Positions 1 to 9,585 are shown, numbered from the stretch's first letter. The stretch: 32,553 nt of DNA from Candidatus Bipolaricaulota bacterium (GCA_021735185.1 JAIPHN010000006.1:1-32553); one strand, 5' to 3'. Notes: generated from the letters alone by a model not told the origin. Translations and numbers: made by a program.

Positions 1-2
1 AG

Positions 3-491
3 CGGATCCTAGGACCGGCTCATCAGGAATTACAAGAAACCGGCTTTCTCAAAAACGTGAGCTGGGCCGAGGTGGATAACGGGGAAAATGATTGGTACAT
101 CCACTACGTCCCCGGAAAACGGGCCAATGAGGAGATAGAGGAGTTCGGTGGTCCGCCCTACTTTGCCACCGAGGACGAGAAGCCGGCACTAACCGAAAGC
201 CAGGAACGAAGCGTCAACGTTTGGGTAAACGAGTTAACACAAAAACTAGAGGACGAAGCAGGGGAAAACGAAGGCTACTACAAGAAGCTGGCCAAGCTAA
301 TAGTTAAGGGTAAACTTCCGGAAAACCTCGTCCGGCAGTGTCTCTCCGAGGTCAAATCCGAGGACCAAATGAGACAACACGACTCCGAGGCGGAACAGAT
401 AGAAAACAGAAGTGCCTACTTCACCGACCTGCTGAAACGCCGGTTGAAGGAAAAGGATAAGGACTTAAACGAACTACTGGAAGGGGTTTAA
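3..491 (+). CDS. Possible plasmid replication initiator (RepA-like), C-terminal part; 5' end lies outside the window
   Basis: The open frame continues upstream of the listed start to the window edge (RILGPAHQELQETGFLKNVSWAEVDNGENDWYIHYVPGKRA). The 'ahqELqetGFL...YvPG.rA' pattern resembles winged-helix plasmid Rep proteins. Confidence 0.45.
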   Translation, partial: RILGPAHQELQETGFLKNVSWAEVDNGENDWYIHYVPGKRANEEIEEFGGPPYFATEDEKPALTESQERSVNVWVNELTQKLEDEAGENEGYYKKLAKLIVKGKLPENLVRQCLSEVKSEDQMRQHDSEAEQIENRSAYFTDLLKRRLKEKDKDLNELLEGV

Positions 492-565
492 CCCTGCCCC
501 GACTTGACTTTAACCGCTGGCAACCCTACCTTCTATTCCAGTACTGCCCTAAGGAGGTATTATAC

Positions 566-889
566 ATGAACAAAGGCGAGTTTGTCGACAGGCTGGCTGA
601 GAAGACCGGTTTTACGAAGAAGGATTCGAAGAAGGCTCTGGATTCTGTGTTAGAAATAATCACCGAGGCACTGGAGGAAGGCGATGATATATTGTTTACC
701 GGCTTCGGCAAGTTCGAGCCACGGGCGAGACAGGCGACCGAACGGATAAATCCTCAGACCGGAAAGATGATTGACGTTCCGGCAAAGGTAGTGCCCAAGT
801 TTAGCTCGGGAAAGACCCTGGAAGATACGGTTCGGGAGAACCTGGAGGCCGTGGAGACCGACTCCGGGCTCGAGATAGAGAAAAGCTAA
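566..889 (+). CDS. HU/IHF-family DNA-binding protein
   Basis: MNKGEFVDRLAEKTGFTKKDSKKALDSVLEIITEAL...FGKFEPRARQATERINPQTGKMIDVPAKVVPKFSSGKTL matches the HU pattern. AAGGAGG lies upstream of the ATG. Confidence 0.93.
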   Translation: MNKGEFVDRLAEKTGFTKKDSKKALDSVLEIITEALEEGDDILFTGFGKFEPRARQATERINPQTGKMIDVPAKVVPKFSSGKTLEDTVRENLEAVETDSGLEIEKS

Positions 890-1158
890 TAAGGTCGATT
901 TTTAACAAAAGCTGCCCATTGTTAAAATAATTAGCACACTCATTTCTTGACCTGAAGGGTTCTACTGAAGTATTGCATTTTCAAGCTCCCGGAGCAAACA
1001 AGAATTTATATCGCTTACCGCGGAATAATGTACACTCTATTAGTCAAGAATGGGACCAACGGCCTCGCCGTTCCGCCCAAGGCTCGTTCTGTTCTATAGC
1101 AAAAAAGGGATGTGTGTTTTTTAATATAGGGGCCTGTTTTCATGCTGATCCATAAACT

Positions 1159-1557
1159 AAGGCTATCGCTTTGGATGAACTGGACCAGTGGAACGGGAAG
1201 TCAAAGGTAATTTACGACCTTACCAGGTTGGAAAAAGCAGATTCCCGGTTGAGTCTGGTGACCGTGAACTACGAGCTCAGTTCCCTGGAAGACTTGAGCA
1301 GCAGGGCCAGAAGTGTTTTCTCGCCCGGAACTATCAGTTTTTCTCCCTACAGCAAAGGTCAAATCATCGATATTCTAGATGAGAGGGTAGATAAAGCGTT
1401 CAGACCCAACAGTGTCCCGAGTGAGGTCCTGGAAAAAATTGCTGATTTCGCCTCCGCTTCGGGGGACTGTCGGCTGGCCCTTCAATGTCTTGGGGAAGGT
1501 GCAAATAGCTTAAAATTAGGCCAAATAGAGAGTGTGCTTGAGAGCAAGCAAGGGTAA
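1159..1557 (+). pseudogene. Orc1/Cdc6-type AAA+ replication initiator remnant (Walker B to lid only)
   Basis: The frame reads TKAIALDELDQWNGKSKVIYDLTRLEKADSRLSLVTVNY...ISFSPYSKGQIIDILDERVDKAFRPNSVPSEVLEKIADFASASGDCRLALQCLGEGAN, the Orc1/Cdc6 pattern. No Walker A upstream (in-frame stop at 1153) and no C-terminal winged helix. Confidence 0.7.
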
Positions 1558-1825
1558 GCATGGTTACGGGCTAGTTGTTGTAATTTTTCCTACGAAAGTT
1601 CTTTACAGATTAACCGCGAGCGAGCTAACAGTTACAATGCTAGTGTAAAATCCGGTTCTCAAGGTCAAGAGAATAACGGAAAGGGGTCAACACGTTTTGG
1701 GCTCTGGTTTTGGCACCATGAGATATGGGGTCTTAAAATTTGATGCCGCTGTCAGGAGATCTTAGGTGCGTGAACGGGAGTTCACTATTAAACTTGAGTA
1801 GGTGGAAGCCATTTACCCGAGGCAT

Positions 1826-3643
1826 TTAATTTTTAGAATCGGGTTCAGTTGTTCCAAAAGGTCTATTTTTTCCTTCTACAATTTCTTCTATTAGCTCACC
1901 CCAACTGTATGTGCTTTGAGAGGCAAAAGCTTTGAGTGATTTGGTATTTAACTTTGTTTCTGGTTGGAATTTTGCTATGACTTTTCGATTATTCTCCCCA
2001 AGTAGATCGGCGTCATCAAATGCTGCTAGGATATCTTTATGAGATTCCTGTGATTCTCTCGTCTCCTCATAAGACCTAGTGGTTCTAAAGAAATCCCATA
2101 ACTTAGCTACCATGGCCCCTAAATTATTATCAAATAGGGGATCCAATTCATTTATATCTGCAACAGATAATCCAAGCGTGTTCGAAAGTTCCTTATCGGT
2201 TAGTGGCCAGTCGGGGATGCCTACAGCTTGGGACAACTCACGTTGCTTTTCCAAGGGGATGAGATTAAGAGGAATATTCTTAAGAATAAGAGTAAACTGT
2301 TGTTGGCCGGTAAGTTCAAAGTATTCACATTTTCTCATTTTCGGAAAGTTTTCCAGTTCTTTTATAATCTTGCACCCCTCCATGAAAAGCTTCAACCCCC
2401 CCATAAGATGCTTACTTATTGGATCCTGATTTGAGATTTTAATCAGAAATCTCCTCTTCTCTTTTTTATATATTTTGATGGAAGGAGAAGGGTCATTATT
2501 GACTATGTCAAAACCAGAAACTGAAGGATGTAAACCCTCTGTTGCTCGAAGTGAAATAAGAGGGCTGAGCGAAGCTTTTATATACAATAGTTGATTAGGA
2601 TCTGCATTGGCAAGGGTTTTTGCCGCCCTTTCCCTCGGTAAGTCAATAGATTCTGAGTCGGGAAATGGTAACCCTTCCAGGACTTTGCTCAATAACATCT
2701 TTCTCAGAGTATCGTAGAGATTTGACTTGTCTGCTGAGGCCTTTAGGTTGGTTTCGATTTTCTCGTTGGATAACTCCAAAAGGAGGGAAATGGTTTTAAG
2801 AAACCGAGTTTTAGGATCTGATCGGAGGAATTCTTTTTCGTCGCTTAGACCACTGTAAGTCGGGAGTTTAATGGGGTTGAGGGCAACAAAACTCGGGAAC
2901 TCAATTAGATATTGAGCTAGAAACGGCGTAACTTTTTCAGAGGAACGCTGAGCTATCTCGAGCACTTTCCTGATCCATTCATATGTCCGATCTATAGGTT
3001 TACTTTCTTCGGAAAAGCCTAGAGAGCGCCGGATCCTGGGCTTAATTGAATTAAAAAGCTCCATTAAGGTTTTGGCGCAGGCCTTCATGACTTCCTGTCG
3101 AGACCCGTCTTTTTTCAATTCGGAGAGAGCTCTTTTGGCCTCTTCCGTGGTAGGAGGTACTTGGAGAAAAGGTAAAGGGAGCTTGAGAGAAAGGGGTAAT
3201 CTAGATCTGAACCCCGCGTGAAAGAGATATCTTACCCGGATTTGATATTCCAAGGGGAGTCTCACTGATTCCCGGTAGGTTTTATATTCGGCGAACTTGC
3301 GCTGTAGCTCCTGTATATCCCCCTGGCTGACGTTCGTTGAGAAGTTTGCAAGAGTTCCTAGAAAACTTCTTTGCATTATCTCTAAGTACCACCCGGCGGT
3401 GAACTTACGGAGCTGGTAAAGATGGAATCGTTCTTCGAATTCGGATAAGAATACGTTTTTTTGGTTTTTATGGTCAGGGGGCACGGGGAAATAAATCGCA
3501 TCGAAGGCCCCGATCGTCTGGAGACTATAGGTATCTTCTATTAAGTGGGAGAACTCTTCTCCAACTTCAGTTTGGAAAGAGGTGTGGAAACCGAAGTTAT
3601 CTAGGAGGAATTCAAAACCGGGCCCGAACTTCTCTTGGTACAT
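1826..3643 (-). CDS. Uncharacterised 605-aa protein
   Basis: Long uninterrupted ORF downstream of a short ORF and an XRE-like gene on the same strand. No family recognised. Confidence 0.75.
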   Translation of the reverse strand: MYQEKFGPGFEFLLDNFGFHTSFQTEVGEEFSHLIEDTYSLQTIGAFDAIYFPVPPDHKNQKNVFLSEFEERFHLYQLRKFTAGWYLEIMQRSFLGTLANFSTNVSQGDIQELQRKFAEYKTYRESVRLPLEYQIRVRYLFHAGFRSRLPLSLKLPLPFLQVPPTTEEAKRALSELKKDGSRQEVMKACAKTLMELFNSIKPRIRRSLGFSEESKPIDRTYEWIRKVLEIAQRSSEKVTPFLAQYLIEFPSFVALNPIKLPTYSGLSDEKEFLRSDPKTRFLKTISLLLELSNEKIETNLKASADKSNLYDTLRKMLLSKVLEGLPFPDSESIDLPRERAAKTLANADPNQLLYIKASLSPLISLRATEGLHPSVSGFDIVNNDPSPSIKIYKKEKRRFLIKISNQDPISKHLMGGLKLFMEGCKIIKELENFPKMRKCEYFELTGQQQFTLILKNIPLNLIPLEKQRELSQAVGIPDWPLTDKELSNTLGLSVADINELDPLFDNNLGAMVAKLWDFFRTTRSYEETRESQESHKDILAAFDDADLLGENNRKVIAKFQPETKLNTKSLKAFASQSTYSWGELIEEIVEGKNRPFGTTEPDSKN

Positions 3644-3882
3644 TTTAGACTCCTCCCTAAGGGAGTATGGTTGTAAAATTGCTGACCTATATCTTCTCGG
3701 TTCCTTCTTGAAATTTTATCTACTGCATCGTCTGAGACTAATGCATAAATCCCAATTCTTACCTCCTCGGCAAAGCCTACCAAGGTCTTGTATTGCGTAT
3801 CACGGAAAGAAGGGAATCGAAGAGGAAGCATATCTTTACACACATTTTCCGGACTTGAGGGAAACCCTTCCCTCCTTTTCAT
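3601..3882 (-). CDS. Small hypothetical protein between the XRE-like gene and the 605-aa gene
   Basis: Its start overlaps the stop of the upstream HTH ORF by 4 nt, and its end overlaps the start of the 605-aa ORF. Confidence 0.4.
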   Translation of the reverse strand: MKRREGFPSSPENVCKDMLPLRFPSFRDTQYKTLVGFAEEVRIGIYALVSDDAVDKISRRNREDIGQQFYNHTPLGRSLKCTKRSSGPVLNSS

Positions 3883-4283
3883 TCTTCTACCAGATTCCTT
3901 ATACTCGAAGCGATGGTGGTTACGTCTTTTATAAGTTCTCTTTTGTAGGTAAGGGGTATAGTTTTGTTGCCCATAATTTCCTCAATTTCTCTCATCATAT
4001 TTTGGTACTCTTCTTCGAGCGGGTTTTTCGGTTTATCCGGGGAAAAAGGGGAAGTGTATCCTTTCATGACCCCTTTTTCTCTTTCCACACCAAGGAGGTA
4101 TTGAGCCGTTTCGAAGACTTTCCTTATAGTTCTTTCCCGGGGCTCACCTTCCCCATTAGCAAGTCTGTAGACGGAAGTTGAGGAGACACCCGCCTTGGTA
4201 CCCAGGCTTTCATACGTTTCTCCCTTGTGCCTTAATTCTTCAATCATCTTCTTCACGTCTTCGATCTTCTCTTCGTCGACCAC
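3879..4283 (-). CDS. XRE-like helix-turn-helix regulator
   Basis: HTH pattern ETYESLGTKAGVSSTSVYRLANGEGEPRERTIRKVFETAQYLLG. GGAGGT upstream of the GTG start. Confidence 0.75.
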   Translation of the reverse strand: MVDEEKIEDVKKMIEELRHKGETYESLGTKAGVSSTSVYRLANGEGEPRERTIRKVFETAQYLLGVEREKGVMKGYTSPFSPDKPKNPLEEEYQNMMREIEEIMGNKTIPLTYKRELIKDVTTIASSIRNLVEE

Positions 4284-4369
4284 CCTTTTACCTCCAGGTT
4301 CGTTTTCTTTGTGTTAATTTTAATCATAAGAAAGAAGAGATCAACTTAACTGAAGCCACTAATAAAAAT

Positions 4370-4855
4370 TCAGGAGTTTCGCCCCTCCCGACCTGTGTAT
4401 CTGTACTTCCCCTCTTCTTCCTGCTGGAATATATCTTCTTCAAACTCCGTTATTTTCTTCTCTACGGTCTCAGGTTCCATTGTTATTTTCCTGTCCACTT
4501 CTGGATCCTCCTCAGCGGCTTCCCCAAGACGGTCTGATATTTCCCCTAGTCCCAAAACTTCTCCTTCCTCTAGGGCCCCGGTTGCGTATTTTGGTAAGTG
4601 GCGGATATAGTGCTTGTATGCCTTATCGTACTCCCTTCGATGGGGTTCCCTTTGATATCTGCCGGTTCTATTCCTGTTCCTATCTCTGTTCCTTCGGCTT
4701 TCATCCAACCAGTATCTGGCTGTATGATAGGTAGTGTCATAAAATTCCGCTATCTCTTCCCGGGTTTTGGTTATACCAACCCCTGCTTTCAACAGCTCCT
4801 CCTCGAGTCTCCTCCATTCCTTTAGCAGTTCTGGGTTATCTTTCGGAGAGATCAT
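4370..4855 (-). CDS. Predicted HTH-containing hypothetical protein
   Basis: TREEIAEFYDTTYHTARYWLDE resembles a helix-turn-helix, followed by basic and then acidic segments. Confidence 0.5.
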   Translation of the reverse strand: MISPKDNPELLKEWRRLEEELLKAGVGITKTREEIAEFYDTTYHTARYWLDESRRNRDRNRNRTGRYQREPHRREYDKAYKHYIRHLPKYATGALEEGEVLGLGEISDRLGEAAEEDPEVDRKITMEPETVEKKITEFEEDIFQQEEEGKYRYTGREGRNS

Positions 4856-5266
4856 GGTTTTACTCTTTATAGGTCTGTTTCAAACCCTGAGTTTTTAAAG
4901 GGGAGGGCTTGACAAGGTGTGCTTTTACAGCTATAAATAAAATGCAAAGTATTTAAATAATTACAAAGTAAGATAGATTCCTCTTCTTATGTAGTTTTTA
5001 GTAAGGAGCAATCACAAGGGCTGGCTCAGGAGAAAAACGACAAGGATTTTTAGGAAAGAAATGGAAGCTATGCTAGATAACTACGGGTTTCCTTACGGGG
5101 AAGTCACGAAAGAACAAAACTTTTTGAAAGTTGGCCCGATAACCTAATAGAGTCGCTCAGAGAAGTGCGTAAGTTTAGAGAGGGACTGCTGAGCGGGAGG
5201 GTGGGTGGATAAGACAAGGGTTTTCTAGAGGACTAGTTGCGTAAATTGGCCAAGAAGTAAAAATTC

Positions 5267-5293
5267 TCCCCGCTAGCTTGGGACTAGCGGGGA
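5267..5293. other. Perfect 10-bp stem-loop (TCCCCGCTAG / CTAGCGGGGA, 7-nt loop)
   Basis: TCCCCGCTAG at 5267-5276, loop CTTGGGA, CTAGCGGGGA at 5284-5293. No T-tract follows. Confidence 0.8.
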
Positions 5294-5533
5294 AGACTTG
5301 GACTGATCGACATGTGGAGATCTGATCAGCCTTACATTCTGATTATAAGCTTTTCCCGTGGCGTTTACAGCCTTTCTGTTGCTTTTTCATTCAAGTCGTC
5401 CATTCTTCCCATCAACTTTCGGCTCACTCAGTTCTATTCCGTTATTACTTTTAAGTCGGTTTTCTGTCTGGTGTTTCTATTGGACGAAACGTGTGTTTTA
5501 AGAGCGAGGAATTTTTAAGCGGAGGTGAATCTG

Positions 5534-6073
5534 ATGAACAGCGGGAAGGAATTATTCCGAAGAGCCGGAGAGGGCGAGAATCTGTCGAAAAAAGAGAGGA
5601 GGATAGCGGTTCAGTACGCAGAGGTGCACCGACCCCGATCGATCAACCAGTTGGCCGAGAGATTCGGGGTAACTGAGCGGACTATCTACGCGGACCTTAA
5701 AGCGATAAATAAGCAGTATAAGCAAGCCGCCAATAACTCAATGATCCTGGGGGAGAAGTTGCGGACGTATACTGATGTAAAGCAGGAACTCATAGCCGGC
5801 CGGGAGGCCACGGAAAAGGGAACTCAAGAGCACATGAAGTACGTCAAGGCTATCTGGAATCTCACGAAGGATATAACCGATTTTCTCTTAGACCCGGAGG
5901 TGCAAAAAATCGCCGAGATGGAGCAAGGACTAGAGGATAAAAGTGAGGAGCTAGAGCCAAAAGAAGGGGAAGAAGGTGAAGAAGTCGAGGGAAAAGAGCA
6001 GTTCGACCAGGCTTTGGAAGAAGAATCCTCGACCTACAAGTTGACCACTGGGCCCGAGGAGGGAGAAAAATGA
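5534..6073 (+). CDS. HTH protein, first gene of the Hsp70/HerA operon
   Basis: INQLAERFGVTERTIYADLKAINKQYK is a helix-turn-helix. The tail is acidic. GGAGGTG lies upstream of the ATG. Confidence 0.75.
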   Translation: MNSGKELFRRAGEGENLSKKERRIAVQYAEVHRPRSINQLAERFGVTERTIYADLKAINKQYKQAANNSMILGEKLRTYTDVKQELIAGREATEKGTQEHMKYVKAIWNLTKDITDFLLDPEVQKIAEMEQGLEDKSEELEPKEGEEGEEVEGKEQFDQALEEESSTYKLTTGPEEGEK

Positions 6074-6777
6074 GTAAACAAGGGAAAGAAGAGGGGAAGA
6101 ACCCGTGGAAATCCTTCCGACTGGTGGAATCCGACGGCAAGTTGAACAAGAAGCTAAATCGGTTAGCGAAGTTGGGTAAGCAGTCAATCAAGGGTAGCCG
6201 GGCTATTTACAAAAAGCTTCAAGAGTTGGAAGAAAACTTGGTCGATAGATTCGATCGGGATGAGATGGCAGAAGCTCTGGCTGCAACTAAACAGCGACTA
6301 AGTGGGCTAGAGCAAGAACTTAATGAAGTGAAGGAGGAGGTTCTGAGGAAGGAAGAAAGCAAAAATTTAAACAAGGAGATTCTCCAGGAAATCAGGACCG
6401 AGATAGAACAGTTCAGCACCGAAAAGGAATATACCAGGAGAAAAAAGGCCATCGAGAAAAACATTGAGCAGTTGGAAGATCTGAGAACCCTGCAAGATCA
6501 GAACCCCTCACAGGATTTCTGGGAGCCCTTGATCAGTAGAGCGAAGGGTGTTCTGGAACACCAGGGGGTCGAGATTCTTGATGAAGTTCCCGGGGAGTTT
6601 GCACCGGCCACCCAGGAGGCCATCGAGGTGCGAGAGACGGAGGAGGAAGACCGCGACGGTAAAATTGCCGAAGTTTTCCGGTATGGGTATCGTTACCTAG
6701 ATGGCACGCTGATCAAGCCGGTGAAGGTAGCGGTTTGCAAGTATAGAGAGGAACCTGAGGAGGTGAACGAGAAATGA
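6070..6777 (+). CDS. grpE-like: GrpE-like nucleotide exchange factor with a long N-terminal coiled coil
   Basis: The C-terminus matches the GrpE beta-domain pattern: LISRAKGVLEHQGVEILDEVPGEFAPATQEAIEV...DGKIAEVFRYGYRYLDGTLIKPVKVAVCKY. ATGA overlaps on both sides. Confidence 0.8.
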   Translation: MSKQGKEEGKNPWKSFRLVESDGKLNKKLNRLAKLGKQSIKGSRAIYKKLQELEENLVDRFDRDEMAEALAATKQRLSGLEQELNEVKEEVLRKEESKNLNKEILQEIRTEIEQFSTEKEYTRRKKAIEKNIEQLEDLRTLQDQNPSQDFWEPLISRAKGVLEHQGVEILDEVPGEFAPATQEAIEVRETEEEDRDGKIAEVFRYGYRYLDGTLIKPVKVAVCKYREEPEEVNEK

Positions 6778-8276
6778 CGGGCGCAGGAGATGTCTGCGGA
6801 ATCGACTTAGGGACAAGCTTTTCGATCTTGGCTCACCGGACGAGCACTGGACAAGTTGAGGTAGTAACCAACGATGCGGGAGATAAACTTACTCCTTCCG
6901 TTTTCAAATACAATGAAGAAGGACAAATAGTCGTTGGTGGGCCTGCCAAAAGATCGCGTCTAGCTACTCCTGAACGGGTAGTTGAGCAGGTAAAACGCCG
7001 TATGGGCTCGGATTGGAGTTGGGAATCTCCAGAAGGAGAGAGTTTTACATCAATAGGGATCTCGGCGGAGATCCTCAAGAAGGTAAAAAACGATGCCCAA
7101 AAAAAGGTTGGGTTGGAGTTTACAAAAGCAGTTATCACCGTACCAGCCTACTTTACTGAAGGAGCAAAGGAAGCAACCAAAAAGGCAGGACAACAAGCCG
7201 GCCTAGATCAAGTGGTCCTGAAAGATGAGCCGGACTGTGGGCTACTGGCACAATACTGGGCGGGCTGGGAGATAGATAAAAAGACGGTCCTTGTGGTAGA
7301 TATAGGCGGCGGAACAAGCGACCTATCATTGATCCGGTGTGACCTGCCAAACTTCCGGATCTTGGACCGAGCAGGCGACAATCACCTTGGAGGAATCGAT
7401 TTCACGAACAAAATCGTCGAGGAACTTAGATCGGAGTTCGGACCTTTCGAGGACCCGGGTTTGAAACAGCAGGTCTTTCAGCGCTCGGAGCGAGCGAAGA
7501 AGGACCTCTCGACGGATACTACCGTTACGATAACTTTTTCGACGAACAAAGGGCTGGAAAGCGTGGAACTTACCAGAAGTCACTATAATGATCTTATAGA
7601 GGAGAATGTCGACAAGATAGTGGGTCTGGCCAAGGAAGCCTTAAGTTCCGCAGACGTTACTAAAGATGCTTTGGACGAAATCCACTTCATCGGCGGGAGT
7701 ACCCGAACACCCCTCCTCCAGGAGTCCTTTGCTGAGGAGTTCGGCCTGGAGCCGAAAGTAGCTCCGCAGCCGGATTTGAGCGTGGCACAAGGGGCACTGA
7801 TAGCTGCTGCTAATGAGGAAGGCTACGATCTTTTAGCAAAGACTGGTCAGGCGTTACCCGGGGTTAAAGTGGACAAAATATTGAATCATTCGATTGGTGT
7901 TGAAGCGACCAATACGGAGACGGGCGAGACGATCAACTCCGTCCTTATTGAGGAGGGAGAACCCTTGCCCGCCACCGGCCGGAAGGTGTTTTCCACGGAA
8001 AGAGATGGTCAAACAAAGGTCAGAATCACCCTTCTCGAAGGATCCGCTCGCGATCCGGCGGAGTGTACGGTGATTGGTAACCGGGGAGGATACGTACTGG
8101 AAGGGATCCCGCCCAAACCCCAAGGAGTGGCTAGAATCGAGCTAAAGTTAAAGATAACTGAGGAAGGCCTCCTAGAGGGGGAAGCAAGAGAATTGGAGTC
8201 GGGCAAGGAGTTGCATATTAGACATGAGCGGGACGAGCTGGTTGGGGAGGCAGAGGAAGGCAACGAGGAAGGATAG
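6774..8276 (+). CDS. dnaK-like: Hsp70/DnaK-like ATPase, short form (500 aa)
   Basis: GIDLGTSFS, VGGPAKRSR, VPAYFTEGAKEATKKAGQQAGL, VVDIGGGTSDLSLI and HFIGGSTRTPLLQE. A beta-type substrate-binding region follows, but the chain ends without a normal-length helical lid. Confidence 0.95.
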   Translation: MTGAGDVCGIDLGTSFSILAHRTSTGQVEVVTNDAGDKLTPSVFKYNEEGQIVVGGPAKRSRLATPERVVEQVKRRMGSDWSWESPEGESFTSIGISAEILKKVKNDAQKKVGLEFTKAVITVPAYFTEGAKEATKKAGQQAGLDQVVLKDEPDCGLLAQYWAGWEIDKKTVLVVDIGGGTSDLSLIRCDLPNFRILDRAGDNHLGGIDFTNKIVEELRSEFGPFEDPGLKQQVFQRSERAKKDLSTDTTVTITFSTNKGLESVELTRSHYNDLIEENVDKIVGLAKEALSSADVTKDALDEIHFIGGSTRTPLLQESFAEEFGLEPKVAPQPDLSVAQGALIAAANEEGYDLLAKTGQALPGVKVDKILNHSIGVEATNTETGETINSVLIEEGEPLPATGRKVFSTERDGQTKVRITLLEGSARDPAECTVIGNRGGYVLEGIPPKPQGVARIELKLKITEEGLLEGEARELESGKELHIRHERDELVGEAEEGNEEG

Positions 8277-8319
8277 GACCCCCGCGAAGGGAAACTTAGA
8301 GTCATGTAAGGAGGTACCA

Positions 8320-9069
8320 ATGAGCCTTTTGCCGAACTTTGAGGAGTATATAGAGGAATTCAAAAAGAAGGTTCGAGAAGCAGAAAGCAAAAGAAGGACC
8401 AAGAACCAGAGCAAACAGCAGGTGACCGAAGAGGACGAAAAAGAAAAACATGTTTCTGGAGAAGGTACCGAAGAAGCGCAGGGATGGCTTGCCCCCTGCG
8501 TTTGGCTAACAATCCTCATTGACGTATCCGGTTCGATGGGGGGTGCCTCGGTTGTGGATCGGAGCAAGACCAAGCTGGACCAGGCCGTCAAGGCGGTGCT
8601 AGGTTTTTTGGATACGTTGGACCTTCAACGAGTCTCGGTAGGAGTAGTCAGCTTCGGAGGCCAGGCTGAGAGTTTGATTGATCCCACGAACAACCTAAAA
8701 CGGCTAAAGGAGAAAGTAAAAAGCGTCTCCTCTCATGGCGGCACTCCTCTTTTTGATGGTATGAAGATAGCCTATGAGAAACAGCTGATGTCGCGAACGG
8801 ATACCAGGGTAATCGTGTTGACTTCTGATGGTAAAGCTAACGGGGGAGTGGGTGATGAGGAGATCCTTGGATATGCGGACGAGATAAAGGAAGAAGGGGT
8901 AAAGATAGTGACTATCGGCATGGGTTCCCAAGCGCGGGAGGAGTTCCTTAAGAAGCTGGCTTCGTCCACGGATCTTTACTTCTACACCGAAGCTCCCAGT
9001 GGTTTGGGAGATGTGCTCGATCAAGTAGCGGGACGTCTGGCGTTACTTCCGGATGAAGAGCAAGTTTGA
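8320..9069 (+). CDS. VWA domain protein with intact MIDAS
   Basis: LTILIDVSGSMGG (DxSxS), GGTPLFDGM and VIVLTSDGKANGG. The ATG at 8320 has GGAGGT upstream and is preferred over the listed GTG at 8224. Confidence 0.93.
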   Translation: MSLLPNFEEYIEEFKKKVREAESKRRTKNQSKQQVTEEDEKEKHVSGEGTEEAQGWLAPCVWLTILIDVSGSMGGASVVDRSKTKLDQAVKAVLGFLDTLDLQRVSVGVVSFGGQAESLIDPTNNLKRLKEKVKSVSSHGGTPLFDGMKIAYEKQLMSRTDTRVIVLTSDGKANGGVGDEEILGYADEIKEEGVKIVTIGMGSQAREEFLKKLASSTDLYFYTEAPSGLGDVLDQVAGRLALLPDEEQV

Positions 9070-9090
9070 CCGGTGGTTGGGGGAGATAAT

Positions 9091-9585
9091 ATGGAGACCA
9101 TCACTGGACAAATACTCGGTGTAGCCGCGGTTTACGGGGCGGTCGTAAAGGTTCTTCGGTTTGGCCTGGCCCAACGTCAGGTTCCTGCAAGGAAGCCGAC
9201 CAGGGTCTGGCAGAAGGGGGTAGTTGCCCTCTCCTGTCTGGCCCTGGGAGGGTTAATTGCCGCCACGGGCTGGCTCCTGTTTTTCGGATACAGGCAGATA
9301 GAAGCGAATCCGGAGCTTTGGCCCTCTCCGCTTAATCTGAGTTTTGTCTTTTCCGTACTTTATTTTGTTTCCTTTTATTTCACTTCGAGCTTTCCCTCTT
9401 TTACTGGCAATCTATTGCTAGATCAGATCTTTACGGCGCTTGTACTTCTGGGTTTGGCTTCGGGGGCAACTGTCGGCCTACTTTATGCGCTCCCGACGAT
9501 TACGGAAGTCCTGCTCTTGCAATGGGCCACGACCTCTATTTTCTGTGCAACGGGAGTGAGGATCTCCCTGTGGTTACTTGTGTAG
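9091..9585 (+). CDS. Integral membrane protein, about 4 predicted TM helices
   Basis: Hydrophobic stretches VVALSCLALGGLIAATGWLLFF, LSFVFSVLYFVSFYFTSSF, IFTALVLLGLASGATVGLLYA and LLLQWATTSIFCATGVRISLWLLV. Confidence 0.8.
   Translation: METITGQILGVAAVYGAVVKVLRFGLAQRQVPARKPTRVWQKGVVALSCLALGGLIAATGWLLFFGYRQIEANPELWPSPLNLSFVFSVLYFVSFYFTSSFPSFTGNLLLDQIFTALVLLGLASGATVGLLYALPTITEVLLLQWATTSIFCATGVRISLWLLV

Noticed and set aside
973-1155. 60-aa ORF, and an alternative frame YTLLVKNGTNGLAVPPKARSVL that looked faintly AbrB-like
   Set aside because: Too short and broken by stops; not enough to claim an antitoxin or the missing Orc1/Cdc6 N-terminus.
2079-2434. Plus-strand ORFs inside the 605-aa gene
   Set aside because: Shorter, nested opposite the longer minus-strand ORF, with no family resemblance.
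7153-8591. Antisense ORFs over the Hsp70 and VWA genes (and similar shadows over HerA, GGDEF and EAL genes)
   Set aside because: Opposite-strand ORFs over strongly coding genes, with no recognisable domains or start signals.
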